Counted from the stretch's first letter, positions 18,374 to 27,483 are shown. The stretch: DNA of 64,000 nt from Gluconacetobacter dulcium (GCF_014174165.1 NZ_JABEQN010000010.1:62001-126000), one strand, 5' to 3'. Notes: a model not told the origin generated them from the sequence alone. Made by a program: numbers and translations.

Positions 18374-19174
18374 ATGGCCACAATGGACGACCGCACCGGC
18401 GAGCCGGCTGAAAACCGCGATTTCGTGACCGCCCTCGCGCGGGGGCTGGACGTCCTGCGCGTCTGCGCGCAGGAACGCGACGGCATCACGCTGGCCGCCG
18501 TGGCGCAACGGGTCGACCTGCCGCGCGCCGCGGCGCGCCGTGCCCTGCTCACGCTGGTCGCCACCGGGTACCTGACCCAATCCGGGCGACTGTTTCAGGT
18601 CACCCCCCGCGTCCTCGACCTGTCGGCCGGCATGAAGGATCTGCCGCTCCCCCGACTGGCCCAGCCGATTCTCAACGGCCTCAGCCAGACACTGGGCGAA
18701 AGCGCATCGCTGGCAATCCTGGACGGCATGGACATCCTCTATATCGCCCGCACGGAAACCCGTCGCATCCTGGCCGTCGATCTCAGCATCGGTGCCCGGC
18801 TCCCCGCATGGTGTACGTCCATGGGGCGGGTCCTGCTGGCCGCCCTCCCCGACGATGAGCGCCCGCGTCACATGCCGGCCACGCTCGACGCCCGCACCTC
18901 CCGCACCATCACCGACCCGGCGGCCCTGGCCGATCTGTTCTCGCAGATCCGGCATGACGGATACTGCATCCAGGACCAGGAACTCGAAACCGGCCTCCGC
19001 TCGGTGGCGGCCCCTGTGTGCGGACCGGACGGGCGCGTCGTCGCCGCCCTGAATGTCAGCACGCAGGCCACGCGCACTCCGATGCGCGATCTGCGTAAAT
19101 TCGTGGTACCGGCGGTGGTCGATGCCGCCATGGCGGTCAGCCGCGCCCTGCGCGGACAGGCCCGCACGGCCTGA
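18374..19174 (+). CDS. IclR-family regulator, PcaR/PcaU/PobR-like
   Basis: A 266-residue IclR-type regulator with an N-terminal winged helix (ITLAAVAQRVDLPRAAARRALLTL) and a C-terminal GAF-like effector domain (SASLAILDGMDILYIAR ... GARLPAWCTSMGRVLLA). This matches the PcaR/PcaU/PobR branch that controls the beta-ketoadipate pathway, usually with 3-oxoadipate or protocatechuate as effector. A GTG at 18368 and an ATG at 18383 are alternative starts. It lies next to the AraC-type gene and converges with oprB. It is the likely controller of pcaIJF. Confidence 0.86.
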   Translation: MATMDDRTGEPAENRDFVTALARGLDVLRVCAQERDGITLAAVAQRVDLPRAAARRALLTLVATGYLTQSGRLFQVTPRVLDLSAGMKDLPLPRLAQPILNGLSQTLGESASLAILDGMDILYIARTETRRILAVDLSIGARLPAWCTSMGRVLLAALPDDERPRHMPATLDARTSRTITDPAALADLFSQIRHDGYCIQDQELETGLRSVAAPVCGPDGRVVAALNVSTQATRTPMRDLRKFVVPAVVDAAMAVSRALRGQARTA

Positions 19175-19193
19175 CGGCTTCCCGACCGGAGGC

Positions 19194-20807
19194 TCAGAAC
19201 TGGGCCAGCAGCCGGAAACCCGCCTCCAATGCGTTCGGGTAGGTACGGTTGGCATCCGGATGCACGATATATTGAAGATCCGGCAACAGCTTGAGCCCGC
19301 GCGTGATGAAGGCGGTATAGGTCAGTTCCAGAACCTGGAAGTTCGATTGCGGCAATTTCACGCCGCCCCGCAGGGTCGTGTAGCCCAGATCCTGCTGCAT
19401 CTCCTGATAACGGGTGATCTTCCTGTTCACGTTCTGCCATGACCAGAACAGCGAGATCGCATCCGTCACCCGACTGGGAAACATCCCCTGCGAGATGATG
19501 CCCAGCGTATATTGGCTCTGCCCAGGCAATGATGCCCCCTGATCCCAGCCAGCCATCCCGAACAGAATCAGCCCCTGGTCCTTTGCCGCCCCGAACCGCG
19601 CGACCATCTGGTCGGCTCCGACATACCACGCCCCCCGCTGCCGCTCGATCCGTGCCGCCCTGTGCGAGATCAGGATCGGACTGCCATCAAAAGCCGTGAA
19701 CGGGTCGGGATGGTTGGAGGTATCGATATAACCGCCGATCTTGTAATGCCCGGTCAATCTGTCACGCCCAAGCGCCGGTTCCCAGCCAAGTTCGACCGGC
19801 ACGACATAACCCAGCGGCTTGAAAGAGAAATTGAAACCGGCCCGCCCGCCTTCGGTGGCCGACGCCTCGAAGAACCCGGCCTGGGCATACAGGCCATGAC
19901 CGGGATTGAGGCGCGCCGTCATGCCCCATTGCGAGAACGGCCAGGACCGCCATTTCGATCCCACCGACAGACCCGTCGGATGGGCACAGATCACGCTGTT
20001 CAGCGCATAGCATCCGAAATAAGACGTGCCGTATTTCAGATTGGCCGGCATGCGGCCGAAATCGATCGTCAACTTCTTATCGAACAGCGTCTTCTCGAAA
20101 TACATGTAGACCAGCTTGTACAGGACATTGCCGCCCACGCCGTAATCCTGCTGCGGCTGGATCAGCCCCGTCTTGCCAAGATAATCGGTCGCCACGCTGC
20201 GGCCGGCACGCTGGACGCCCAGCATGTGGAACGACCATCCCTGCATGCCGAACAACTTGTTCAAATCGAAATCGGTTCCCATGACCACCTGATGGGAATA
20301 GTCGAATCCGGTCCTGCGTCCGCCGGCTACGTTTGCCACGCCTTCGGCCATGTAACTGAGTGTGAAATCGAAACCCGCCCTGGACAGGCGCTGGCGCCAG
20401 CCACCGATCGACCCGAGCAGACGGTCGTTCGCGGGGACCACACGTACCTCGGTCCAGGACGATCCCAGCGCCGATGCGGAAACACCGGTTTTCGCCAAAT
20501 CCTGCTGCGACGCGGCGGTGCTGTCCTGCACGGCTCCCCGAACGTCGCGCAAAAGCCGTTCCGTGACACGATCCGTCGCGGCGGCCACCTGCACAGGCTG
20601 GGTGAGACCGGCACTCCGACTCACCTGCGCGCGTGAGGACGACGGGCGATGTGGGCCACGCCCCACTCCGGCGGCATGGCGGGCGGATGGCCGCAGCACA
20701 GGATCACCGGCCTGCTCCGCTCCGGCCGCCACAGCAGCGGCGGAAACGCCGAAACAGGACAGAGCGGCACCAAACAGTACCGCCCGTGAAAAAAGAGAGA
20801 ACGACAT
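19194..20807 (-). CDS. OprB-type carbohydrate-selective porin
   Basis: Outer-membrane beta-barrel of 537 residues with a Sec signal peptide (hydrophobic stretch AVLFGAALSCFGVSAAAVAAG, cleavage near AAG-AEQ) and a C-terminal phenylalanine. The barrel segments (for example LTYTAFITRGLKLLPDLQYI near the C-terminus) fit the OprB family. These porins pass sugars and polyols; in acetic acid bacteria several copies are usual. Between the pca regulators and the second IclR gene it may admit hydroaromatic acids such as quinate, but that is inference. Confidence 0.88.
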   Translation of the reverse strand: MSFSLFSRAVLFGAALSCFGVSAAAVAAGAEQAGDPVLRPSARHAAGVGRGPHRPSSSRAQVSRSAGLTQPVQVAAATDRVTERLLRDVRGAVQDSTAASQQDLAKTGVSASALGSSWTEVRVVPANDRLLGSIGGWRQRLSRAGFDFTLSYMAEGVANVAGGRRTGFDYSHQVVMGTDFDLNKLFGMQGWSFHMLGVQRAGRSVATDYLGKTGLIQPQQDYGVGGNVLYKLVYMYFEKTLFDKKLTIDFGRMPANLKYGTSYFGCYALNSVICAHPTGLSVGSKWRSWPFSQWGMTARLNPGHGLYAQAGFFEASATEGGRAGFNFSFKPLGYVVPVELGWEPALGRDRLTGHYKIGGYIDTSNHPDPFTAFDGSPILISHRAARIERQRGAWYVGADQMVARFGAAKDQGLILFGMAGWDQGASLPGQSQYTLGIISQGMFPSRVTDAISLFWSWQNVNRKITRYQEMQQDLGYTTLRGGVKLPQSNFQVLELTYTAFITRGLKLLPDLQYIVHPDANRTYPNALEAGFRLLAQF

Positions 20808-21112
20808 CGGCAGGAACCATTTCTATCAGACGGAGCAAATCCTGGAATCAGGCTCGACGTGAAAGCCCGGGCCTCTATCGCCGCGGCGGCGCTCCATGTC
20901 GCAGATGACCGTCCTCGACAGAATATTTTCTTGCACAGAAAAGATATTTCATAACCACGCCTCTTTTTGAGGTTCTTGCTCCTGCCCCATCTCCGAGCCT
21001 CCGGCGTCGATCGCCAAAGTGGAAACACGATGCAGAGATAGAAATTGATATCGGAAACACTTTCCACTATCAATCCCTATCAGATCGCCATCCTCCTGCC
21101 GTGAAGAACCCG
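20808..21112. other. Promoter region between oprB and second iclR-type gene
   Basis: About 305 bases between divergent genes. They hold the IclR-type palindrome at 21045-21073 and a separate half-site (GTGGAAACAC near 21019). Long frames crossing the region on the minus strand have no recognisable product. Confidence 0.6.
21045..21073. promoter_or_regulatory. Extended IclR-type operator upstream of IclR gene
   Basis: A 29-base imperfect palindrome: TTGATA, two unmatched bases, GGAAA, CAC, TTTCC, two unmatched bases, TATCAA. Eleven of thirteen positions per arm pair. The GGAAA-N3-TTTCC core equals the E. coli IclR operator core and the site at 10878. It ends 40 bases before the IclR-family start at 21113, so autoregulation is likely. 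Confidence 0.72.
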
Positions 21113-21994
21113 ATGAGCCTCAAACCCGATTTGCGCCGCACCGCCCCTTCCACCAGCCCGGCCGCCAGCAGCGACGCAAAAGCCACCCCGTCCGGGGTCA
21201 TGGAACGGACCCTTGCAATCATCGAGCTGCTCTCGCGTCATGCCGCAGGATTGCCGATCTCCTCGATCAGTTCCGAGCTCGGCATCCCGCTCAGCGCCAC
21301 CCACCGCCTGACAGCGGACCTCCAGACCCTGGGCTATGTGCATCAGGAGGGCGGCGCGGGTGGGCGCTACAAACTGACGATGAAGCCCGTGTCCATCGCC
21401 TTCACGTTTCTGGCATCCTGCGGCATCACCGATCTGGCCCAACCGCTGCTTGACCGTCTGGCCGCCGAAAGCGGCGAACTGGTCCGGCTCGCCGTACCCG
21501 ACGGGCAGAAACTGACATGGATCGCCAGGGCGCAGGGCAGCCGCAGCGGGCTGAAATACGACCCGGAAATGGGCCAGGTGGCCCATCTCTCCTCCACGGC
21601 GACCGGCATCGCGTGGCTGGCCGCCATGCCCGACGGGGTCGCGGTCAAGCTGGCGGATGAACAGGGCTACGGCAATCCGGCCGATGGGTATGGGCCAAAC
21701 GTCGCGCGGGACGGCAAGCAGTTGCTGTCCCTGCTGCGGCAGACCCGCAAGCGCGGCTTCAGCGTCACCATCGCGACCTTCGCCCCGTGGATGACGGCAA
21801 TCGCCTGTGTCATCCGCTCGCGATCCACCGGCGAGGCCATCGGCACGTTGAGCATCGCCGGCCCGACACTGCGCATTTCCGAAGCGCGGGCGATCGAACT
21901 CGGCGCCATCCTGGTCGAAACCGCGCGTGAATTGGGAGACATGCAGATCGTACCGAAAGATATCTCCCGCACGCAGCAGAACATTTCCTTCTGA
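21113..21994 (+). CDS. IclR-family regulator of the FAD-dehydrogenase cluster
   Basis: About 293 residues. The winged helix reads VMERTLAIIELLSRHAAGLPISSI ... GIPLSATHRLTADLQTLGYV, followed by an IclR effector domain (DLAQPLLDRLAAESGELVRLAV, VAHLSSTATGIAWLA). It lies directly before an operon of FAD dehydrogenase, TIM barrel, Gfo/Idh dehydrogenase and FAD dehydrogenase genes. An IclR palindrome sits just upstream and another at 10878, which suggests one regulon. A GTG start at 21101 is an alternative. The effector is unknown. Confidence 0.85.
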   Translation: MSLKPDLRRTAPSTSPAASSDAKATPSGVMERTLAIIELLSRHAAGLPISSISSELGIPLSATHRLTADLQTLGYVHQEGGAGGRYKLTMKPVSIAFTFLASCGITDLAQPLLDRLAAESGELVRLAVPDGQKLTWIARAQGSRSGLKYDPEMGQVAHLSSTATGIAWLAAMPDGVAVKLADEQGYGNPADGYGPNVARDGKQLLSLLRQTRKRGFSVTIATFAPWMTAIACVIRSRSTGEAIGTLSIAGPTLRISEARAIELGAILVETARELGDMQIVPKDISRTQQNISF

Positions 21995-22043
21995 ACTCCC
22001 TTCCTCCCTTCCCATCACAGACGTGACGACAAGAGGTCGAAGC

Positions 22044-23828
22044 ATGCCCAGGTCACCCCAATCCGCCCGGTCCACTTTGGACGCGTCCAATATCGTGACA
22101 ACCGATCTGCTTGTCATCGGTGGGGGAGCCGGCGGCATGAGCACCGCGCTGTTTGCACGGCGGCGCGGCCTCGATGTTCTTCTGTGCGAGAAGACCGATC
22201 AGGTCGGCGGCATCACATCCACCTCCGGCGGCACGATCTGGGCTCCCGGAACGGCCCTGTCCGAAACCGTAGGCCCCCGTGACCGCACCGACGACGCCCG
22301 TCGCTTCCTCCAGTCCGTGGTGGGCAACCGGGGTGGCGAAGCCCTGCGGGAAGGCTTCCTGCAAGCCGCGCCCGCCGCCATTGCCGAACTGCACGATCAT
22401 ACCGACGTCAAACTCGCCGCCGCCGCCGCCCATCCCGACTATCTCGATGGGCCGGGCTCCGCCCATGGCGGTCGCGCCCTGGCCCCCCTGCCGTTCGACG
22501 GGCGGGAACTCGGGGCGGATTTCGTCCGGGTCCGCCCGCCCCGCCGCGAATTTCTCGCTCCCGGCGGGATGATGGTCGGGCGCAACGAACTGGATGCGTT
22601 GCTGAAGCCTTTTTCGTCATTCTCCCATCTCCGGCAGACGCTGTCGCTCTTCCTGCGGCTGGCGTCCGATCGCAGGGCGCATGCACGCGGCACGCGCCTG
22701 GTCATGGGCAACGCCCTCGTCGCGCGGCTGCTGCTCAGCCTGCGCAAGCACGGAGTGCCGATCCTGTTCGAATGGTCGCTGACCGATCTTCTTGTCACCG
22801 ACGGCCGCGTGACAGGCGCGACATTCCATACACCGGAGGGAAACCGCACCGTTCTCGCCCGCAAGGGCGTGGTCCTGGCAACAGGCGGCATCGCGACCAA
22901 CGCCACCCTGCGCGATCGGCTGTTTCCACTGCGGAATATGAAATCTCTCGCCCCTGCCACCAATTCCGGCGACGGGGTAGAGGCAGGACTGCGCGCGGGG
23001 GCCGGCCTCGACAACGGCGGCGACAGCCCGGCGCTATGGATGCCCTGTTCCAGCCGACGCCTGAAGGACGGTACGGACCTGACCTGGCCGCATATCATTC
23101 TGGACCGCGCCAAGCCCGGCCTGCTGGCCGTCGACGGCGCGGGCCGCCGTTTTGTCAACGAGTCCAGTTCCTATCACGATTTCTGCATGGGCATGATTGC
23201 CGACAACCGCCGAACCGCCTGCATGCCCGCCTGGTTAATCTGCGATCGCGCCTTTCTGCGCGAATACGGCCTGGGCATGGTCTGGCCGGGAATGCGCCGC
23301 ATCGGGCACCTGATCCGCGCCAGATATCTGTTCCGCGGCCGGACGATCGACGAACTGGCCCGCGCCATCGGCGTCGATGCCGCCACGCTGCGCGAAACCG
23401 TCGCGCGATACAACACCCTGGCGCAAAACGGTGCCGATACCGATTTCGGGCGCGGTTCCTCGGCCATGAACCGCTTCAACGGCGATGCGCGCTGCACGCC
23501 CAATCCGTGCCTCCGCCCCGTAGGAGCCGGCCCCTATTTCGCGATGGCCGTCCTGCCCGCCGACCTCGCGACCAGCGCCGGCCTGACCGGCGATCCCGAC
23601 GGCCGCGTAACCGACGAAAGCGGCCAGCCGATCGCGGGTCTCTATGCCTGCGGCAACGATCTGACCTCCCTGTTCCGGGGCACCTATCCCGGCCCCGGAA
23701 CCACGCTTGGCCCAGCCCTGGTCATGGCCTGGCGCATCGCCAACCATGTCGCCGGCGGCACCGCCCTCACGGCGCAAACGGCGACAGCCACCGCCCCCAT
23801 GGCGAGCGCGGAATTGTCCCTTCAGTAA
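22044..23828 (+). CDS. KstD-like FAD-dependent dehydrogenase (paralogue 2)
   Basis: FAD_binding_2 family flavoprotein, 594 residues. The N-terminal site reads LLVIGGGAGGMSTA and the C-terminal FAD loop YPGPGTTLGPALVMAW. In the segment matching the KstD catalytic tyrosine it has GPYFAMAVLPADLAT, with Phe at that position and Tyr one residue earlier, so the chemistry or substrate may differ from paralogue 1. The start at 22044 has AAGAGG nine bases upstream; the frame opens earlier, inside the regulator gene. It is the first enzyme gene of the IclR-led cluster. Substrate unknown. Confidence 0.8.
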   Translation: MPRSPQSARSTLDASNIVTTDLLVIGGGAGGMSTALFARRRGLDVLLCEKTDQVGGITSTSGGTIWAPGTALSETVGPRDRTDDARRFLQSVVGNRGGEALREGFLQAAPAAIAELHDHTDVKLAAAAAHPDYLDGPGSAHGGRALAPLPFDGRELGADFVRVRPPRREFLAPGGMMVGRNELDALLKPFSSFSHLRQTLSLFLRLASDRRAHARGTRLVMGNALVARLLLSLRKHGVPILFEWSLTDLLVTDGRVTGATFHTPEGNRTVLARKGVVLATGGIATNATLRDRLFPLRNMKSLAPATNSGDGVEAGLRAGAGLDNGGDSPALWMPCSSRRLKDGTDLTWPHIILDRAKPGLLAVDGAGRRFVNESSSYHDFCMGMIADNRRTACMPAWLICDRAFLREYGLGMVWPGMRRIGHLIRARYLFRGRTIDELARAIGVDAATLRETVARYNTLAQNGADTDFGRGSSAMNRFNGDARCTPNPCLRPVGAGPYFAMAVLPADLATSAGLTGDPDGRVTDESGQPIAGLYACGNDLTSLFRGTYPGPGTTLGPALVMAWRIANHVAGGTALTAQTATATAPMASAELSLQ

Positions 23829-23873
23829 AACCGGCACCTGACCAGACAAGAACAAGAAAAAAAGGACAACGGC

Positions 23874-24692
23874 ATGACGCGTCCGATTTCCCTGGCATGG
23901 CTCACGACCGCGCCCATGAACCCCGTCGAGATGCTCCCTCTGGCCCGCCGGATCGGATATACGGGCGTCGGCCTGCGCGCCCTTCCCGCCGCGCCGGGCG
24001 AAACGCTGCCCCCTCTGCTGACAGATCCGTCGTTTCGCCGGCAAATCCGCGACCTGGCGCGACAGGAGGCCATCCGGGTCACCGACATGGAAATCGTGCG
24101 GATTGCGGACAGTTTTCGCGCCGCCGACATCGAACCCTTCCTCGATCTGTGTGCCGACCTGTCGGTCCCCCATATTCTGGTCGCGGGCGATGACGCGGAT
24201 CTGTCGCGTCTGGCCTCGTCCTTTGCCGATCTCTGCGCATTGGCCGCCCCGCGCGGCATCTCGCCGGCCCTGGAATTCATGCCCTGGACAGCCGTCCGCG
24301 ACGCCCGCACCGCCCTGTCCGTCGTCACGACGGCGGCGGCGGACAACGGCACCATCATCGTCGATACGCTGCACGTCGCCCGCTCGGGCACAACCACCGA
24401 CGATCTGCGCAATATCCCGCGCGACCGACTGGCCTATGTCCAGATCTGCGACGCGCCGGCCGACATTCCCGCCACGCGCGAGGGACTGATCCATACGGCC
24501 CGGCAGGCCCGCCTGCTGCCCGGCGACGGCGGGATCGACCTGCCGGCCATCCTCGCGTCGCTCCCGCCCGATCTTCCCGTCAGCGTCGAAATCCCCAATC
24601 TGGCCGCACATGTTCAGCAGGGCGCGTCACACTGGGCCAGCATGGCCTTCGATGCGACCTCCGCCCTTCTGCGCACGGGTAGGCCGGCATGA
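23874..24692 (+). CDS. Sugar phosphate isomerase/epimerase-like TIM barrel protein
   Basis: A 272-residue AP-endonuclease-2 type barrel, paralogous to the one at 4104. Predicted metal ligands are E134 (LEFMPWT), D164 (VDTLH), Q190 (YVQICDAP) and E239 (SVEIP). These correspond almost residue for residue to E134, D165, Q191 and E239 of the QuiC barrel at 2179. It lacks the C-terminal VOC domain. An AAAAAGGAC ribosome site precedes the ATG. It overlaps the Gfo/Idh gene by four bases. The activity may be dehydration, epimerisation or isomerisation of a cyclic hydroxy-acid; not proven. Confidence 0.8.
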   Translation: MTRPISLAWLTTAPMNPVEMLPLARRIGYTGVGLRALPAAPGETLPPLLTDPSFRRQIRDLARQEAIRVTDMEIVRIADSFRAADIEPFLDLCADLSVPHILVAGDDADLSRLASSFADLCALAAPRGISPALEFMPWTAVRDARTALSVVTTAAADNGTIIVDTLHVARSGTTTDDLRNIPRDRLAYVQICDAPADIPATREGLIHTARQARLLPGDGGIDLPAILASLPPDLPVSVEIPNLAAHVQQGASHWASMAFDATSALLRTGRPA

Positions 24693-25768
24693 CGTCCGGC
24701 CATGTCAGCAACGTGTTGCTGGTCGGTGCCGGTGCCATCGGTCGTCTGCATGCACGGGAAATGCGGGCCTGTACGTTCTGCACCCTGTCCGGCGTGGTCG
24801 ATCCCACACCGGAAGGGCACGCCTGGGCCGATTCCATCGGCGTCGCATGGTTTCCCACCCTGGCCGATGCCCTGGCGTCGGGCCGGCCCGACGCCGCCAT
24901 CCTCGCCACCCCCAACCCTACCCACCGGCCACTCGCCCTCGACCTGATCGAATCGGGCATCGTCACACTGGTGGAAAAGCCGATCGCCAGCACGCTTGAC
25001 GACGCCCAGGCGATCGTCGATGCGTCCCAGGCCACGGCCGTTCCCGTTCTGGTCGGCCACCATCGCCGCCACAACCCGATCATCCGCACGGCCCATGACC
25101 TGATCGGACAAGGCAGACTGGGGCGGATCGTCTCCGTCGCCGTGCTGGCAATGTTCCGCAAGCCCGACGATTATTTCGCGGCGACGTGGCGACGCGAGGC
25201 GGGTGGCGGCCCGATCCTGATCAACCTGATCCACGAAATCGACCTGGTGCGCCATCTCTATGGCGAAATCGTCTCCGTCCATGCCATGAGCAGCAACGCA
25301 ACACGAGGTTTCGCGGTCGAGGACACGGCATCCGTCCTGCTGCGCCTGGACGGCGGCGCGTTGGTGACGATCGCGCTGAGCGACTGCACCGCCGCACCGT
25401 GGAGCTGGGACCTGCAATCGGGCGAGATCGACTCCTATCCCTCCCCCGCCGCACCCGTCACCACATCCGTCATCGCCGGCAGCATAGGCTCCCTCGCCCT
25501 GCCCGCTCTCGATCTCTGGCATTATCAGAAACGACAGGATTGGTACGAACCGCTGACACGCGAAACGACGGGTTACCGCAAGGAAAGTCCCTATGTCGCA
25601 CAATTGCGCAATCTCTGCGCCGTGGCGCGCGGCACCGAACGCCCGGTCGTCGATGCCCGCGAAGGGTTGCTGACACTACGCGCCACCCTCGCCGTAACGG
25701 ATTCCGCACGATCCGGCACCACAATCACCTTGTCTTCGTCTTCCAACACCCCCTGCGAGGGATCATGA
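24689..25768 (+). CDS. Gfo/Idh/MocA family NAD(P)-dependent oxidoreductase
   Basis: A 359-residue dehydrogenase with an N-terminal Rossmann fold (VGAGAIGRLH, about 13-21), the conserved VEKPIA (K97) and the C-terminal GGGPILIN ... H182 ... D185 motif expected of the catalytic site. Family members oxidise or reduce ring hydroxyls in sugars, inositols and some cyclic acids. The ATG overlaps both the TIM barrel gene upstream (ATGA) and, at its own end, the third FAD dehydrogenase gene (ATGA), so the genes are tightly coupled. This points to an oxidation step in one pathway with the barrel and FAD enzymes. Confidence 0.85.
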   Translation: MTSGHVSNVLLVGAGAIGRLHAREMRACTFCTLSGVVDPTPEGHAWADSIGVAWFPTLADALASGRPDAAILATPNPTHRPLALDLIESGIVTLVEKPIASTLDDAQAIVDASQATAVPVLVGHHRRHNPIIRTAHDLIGQGRLGRIVSVAVLAMFRKPDDYFAATWRREAGGGPILINLIHEIDLVRHLYGEIVSVHAMSSNATRGFAVEDTASVLLRLDGGALVTIALSDCTAAPWSWDLQSGEIDSYPSPAAPVTTSVIAGSIGSLALPALDLWHYQKRQDWYEPLTRETTGYRKESPYVAQLRNLCAVARGTERPVVDAREGLLTLRATLAVTDSARSGTTITLSSSSNTPCEGS

Positions 25769-27483
25769 GCATGTCCGCAGCACGCGCGCGGGTCGAACAG
25801 TGCGACCTGCTCGTCATCGGGTCCGGCGCCGCCGGCCTTTGCGCGGCGGTTACCGCCGCCCATCGCGGCCTGAAGGTCGTCGTCGCCGAGAAGGAGCCGG
25901 TTCTGGGCGGCTCGACCGCCTGGTCCGGCGGCTGGATGTGGGTGCCCTGCACACGCTACGCCCGGCGCGATGGCAATATGGAAGGGCTGGATGGCCCGGA
26001 AACCTACCTGCGTCACGAACTGGGCGATCGTTTCGACGAAGATCGTGTCCGCGCCCTGCTTGAGGCCGGCCCCAGGATGGTCGATTTCCTGGACGACGAA
26101 ACCGATGTCACGTTCCAGTCCGGCACCTGGATCTGCGACATTCACGGCCACACCCCTGGCGCCGGCACCGGCTCGCGCTCCGTGGTCGCGGCGCCGATCG
26201 ACGGACGCAAACTCGGCACGCTCTGGCCGCTGCTGCGCCGACCGATGCGCGAGACGACGCTTGCCGGCATGGGTATCCAGGCCGGTCCCGACCTGCGCGC
26301 CTTTCTCAACGCGACCCGCTCGCCCAGGGCCGGCCTGCATGTGCTGTCGCGGATCGGCCGGCACCTGTTCGACCTCCTCCGCTACGGCCGCGGGACGCAT
26401 CTGGTCAATGGCGGCGCACTGGTCGCCCGCCTGATGCTGTCAGCCGCGAAGGCCGGGGTACGCCTGTTGCCCTCCAGCCCGGCACGGGCCCTGATCGTCG
26501 AACACGGCCGGGTCGTCGGCGCGCATCTGACGACGAACGGGGGCGATCTGACGGTCCGTGCGCGCGCCGGCGTCATCCTCGCCACCGGCGGCTTTCCCCA
26601 CGACATCGCCCGTCGCAAGGCCCTGTTCCCGCACACGCCGACCGGCCATGAGCATTGGACCGTCGCGGCCCCGGGAACGTACGGCGATGGCCTGTCGCTC
26701 GCGGAATCCGTCGGCGCGGACATCGATACCGCTCTCGCGTCGCCTGCCGCGTGGTGTCCCGTTTCCCTGGTGCCCTTTCGCGACGGCACCACAGGCCATT
26801 ACCCGCATATCATCGAACGCGCCAAACCGGGCATCATCGCCGTGCGTGCCAACGGCCGGCGCTTCGTCAACGAGGCCGACGGCTATTACGATTACATCAC
26901 CAACCTGTTCCGGGCCCTCGCCCCCGGCGAGGCACCCGTTTCATGGCTGATCTGCACACGATCCTTCCAGCGGCGCTGGGGTCTGGGCTTTTCACGACCC
27001 GCGCCCTTTCCGTTGCGCCCGTTCGTCCGCTCCGGCTACATCGTCCAAGCCGCGACCCTTCACGAACTGGCCGCCAAATGCGGCATTTCCCCCGAAGGAC
27101 TGGAGCATACGGTGCGCGAATACAACCTGCACGCGCGGCAGGGCAACGACCCGGCATTCGGCCGGGGCTCCACCCCTTTCAACCGCTCCGGTGGGGACCC
27201 CACCCGCACGCCCAATCCCTGTCTGGCGCCGATCGAGAATGGCCCCTATCTCGCGCTGCGCATCGTTCCGGGCAGTTTCGGTACATTCGCCGGCATCCGC
27301 GCCGACGCGCGGGCACGAGTTCTGAATACGGAAGGCAAACCCATTCCCGGCCTCTGGGCGGCCGGGTCCGATCAGGCCAGCGTGATGGCGGGATTCTATC
27401 CTTCCGGCGGAATCAATCTCGGTCCGGCCATGACCTTTGGCTACATCGCGGCTCAGGACGCAGCGAGTCATCATTCCGCCTGA
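25765..27483 (+). CDS. KstD-like FAD-dependent dehydrogenase (paralogue 3)
   Basis: FAD_binding_2 family flavoprotein, 572 residues. The FAD site is LLVIGSGAAGLCAA, and the C-terminal loop YPSGGINLGPAMTFGY. Overall it resembles paralogue 1 (SGGWMWVP, VPGSFGTFAGI), but GPYLALRIVPG places Leu where KstD has its catalytic tyrosine. The start at 25765 overlaps the preceding stop by four bases; the frame opens much earlier within the Gfo/Idh gene. It ends the cluster and converges with fghA across about 100 bases. Substrate unknown. Confidence 0.8.
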   Translation: MSMSAARARVEQCDLLVIGSGAAGLCAAVTAAHRGLKVVVAEKEPVLGGSTAWSGGWMWVPCTRYARRDGNMEGLDGPETYLRHELGDRFDEDRVRALLEAGPRMVDFLDDETDVTFQSGTWICDIHGHTPGAGTGSRSVVAAPIDGRKLGTLWPLLRRPMRETTLAGMGIQAGPDLRAFLNATRSPRAGLHVLSRIGRHLFDLLRYGRGTHLVNGGALVARLMLSAAKAGVRLLPSSPARALIVEHGRVVGAHLTTNGGDLTVRARAGVILATGGFPHDIARRKALFPHTPTGHEHWTVAAPGTYGDGLSLAESVGADIDTALASPAAWCPVSLVPFRDGTTGHYPHIIERAKPGIIAVRANGRRFVNEADGYYDYITNLFRALAPGEAPVSWLICTRSFQRRWGLGFSRPAPFPLRPFVRSGYIVQAATLHELAAKCGISPEGLEHTVREYNLHARQGNDPAFGRGSTPFNRSGGDPTRTPNPCLAPIENGPYLALRIVPGSFGTFAGIRADARARVLNTEGKPIPGLWAAGSDQASVMAGFYPSGGINLGPAMTFGYIAAQDAASHHSA

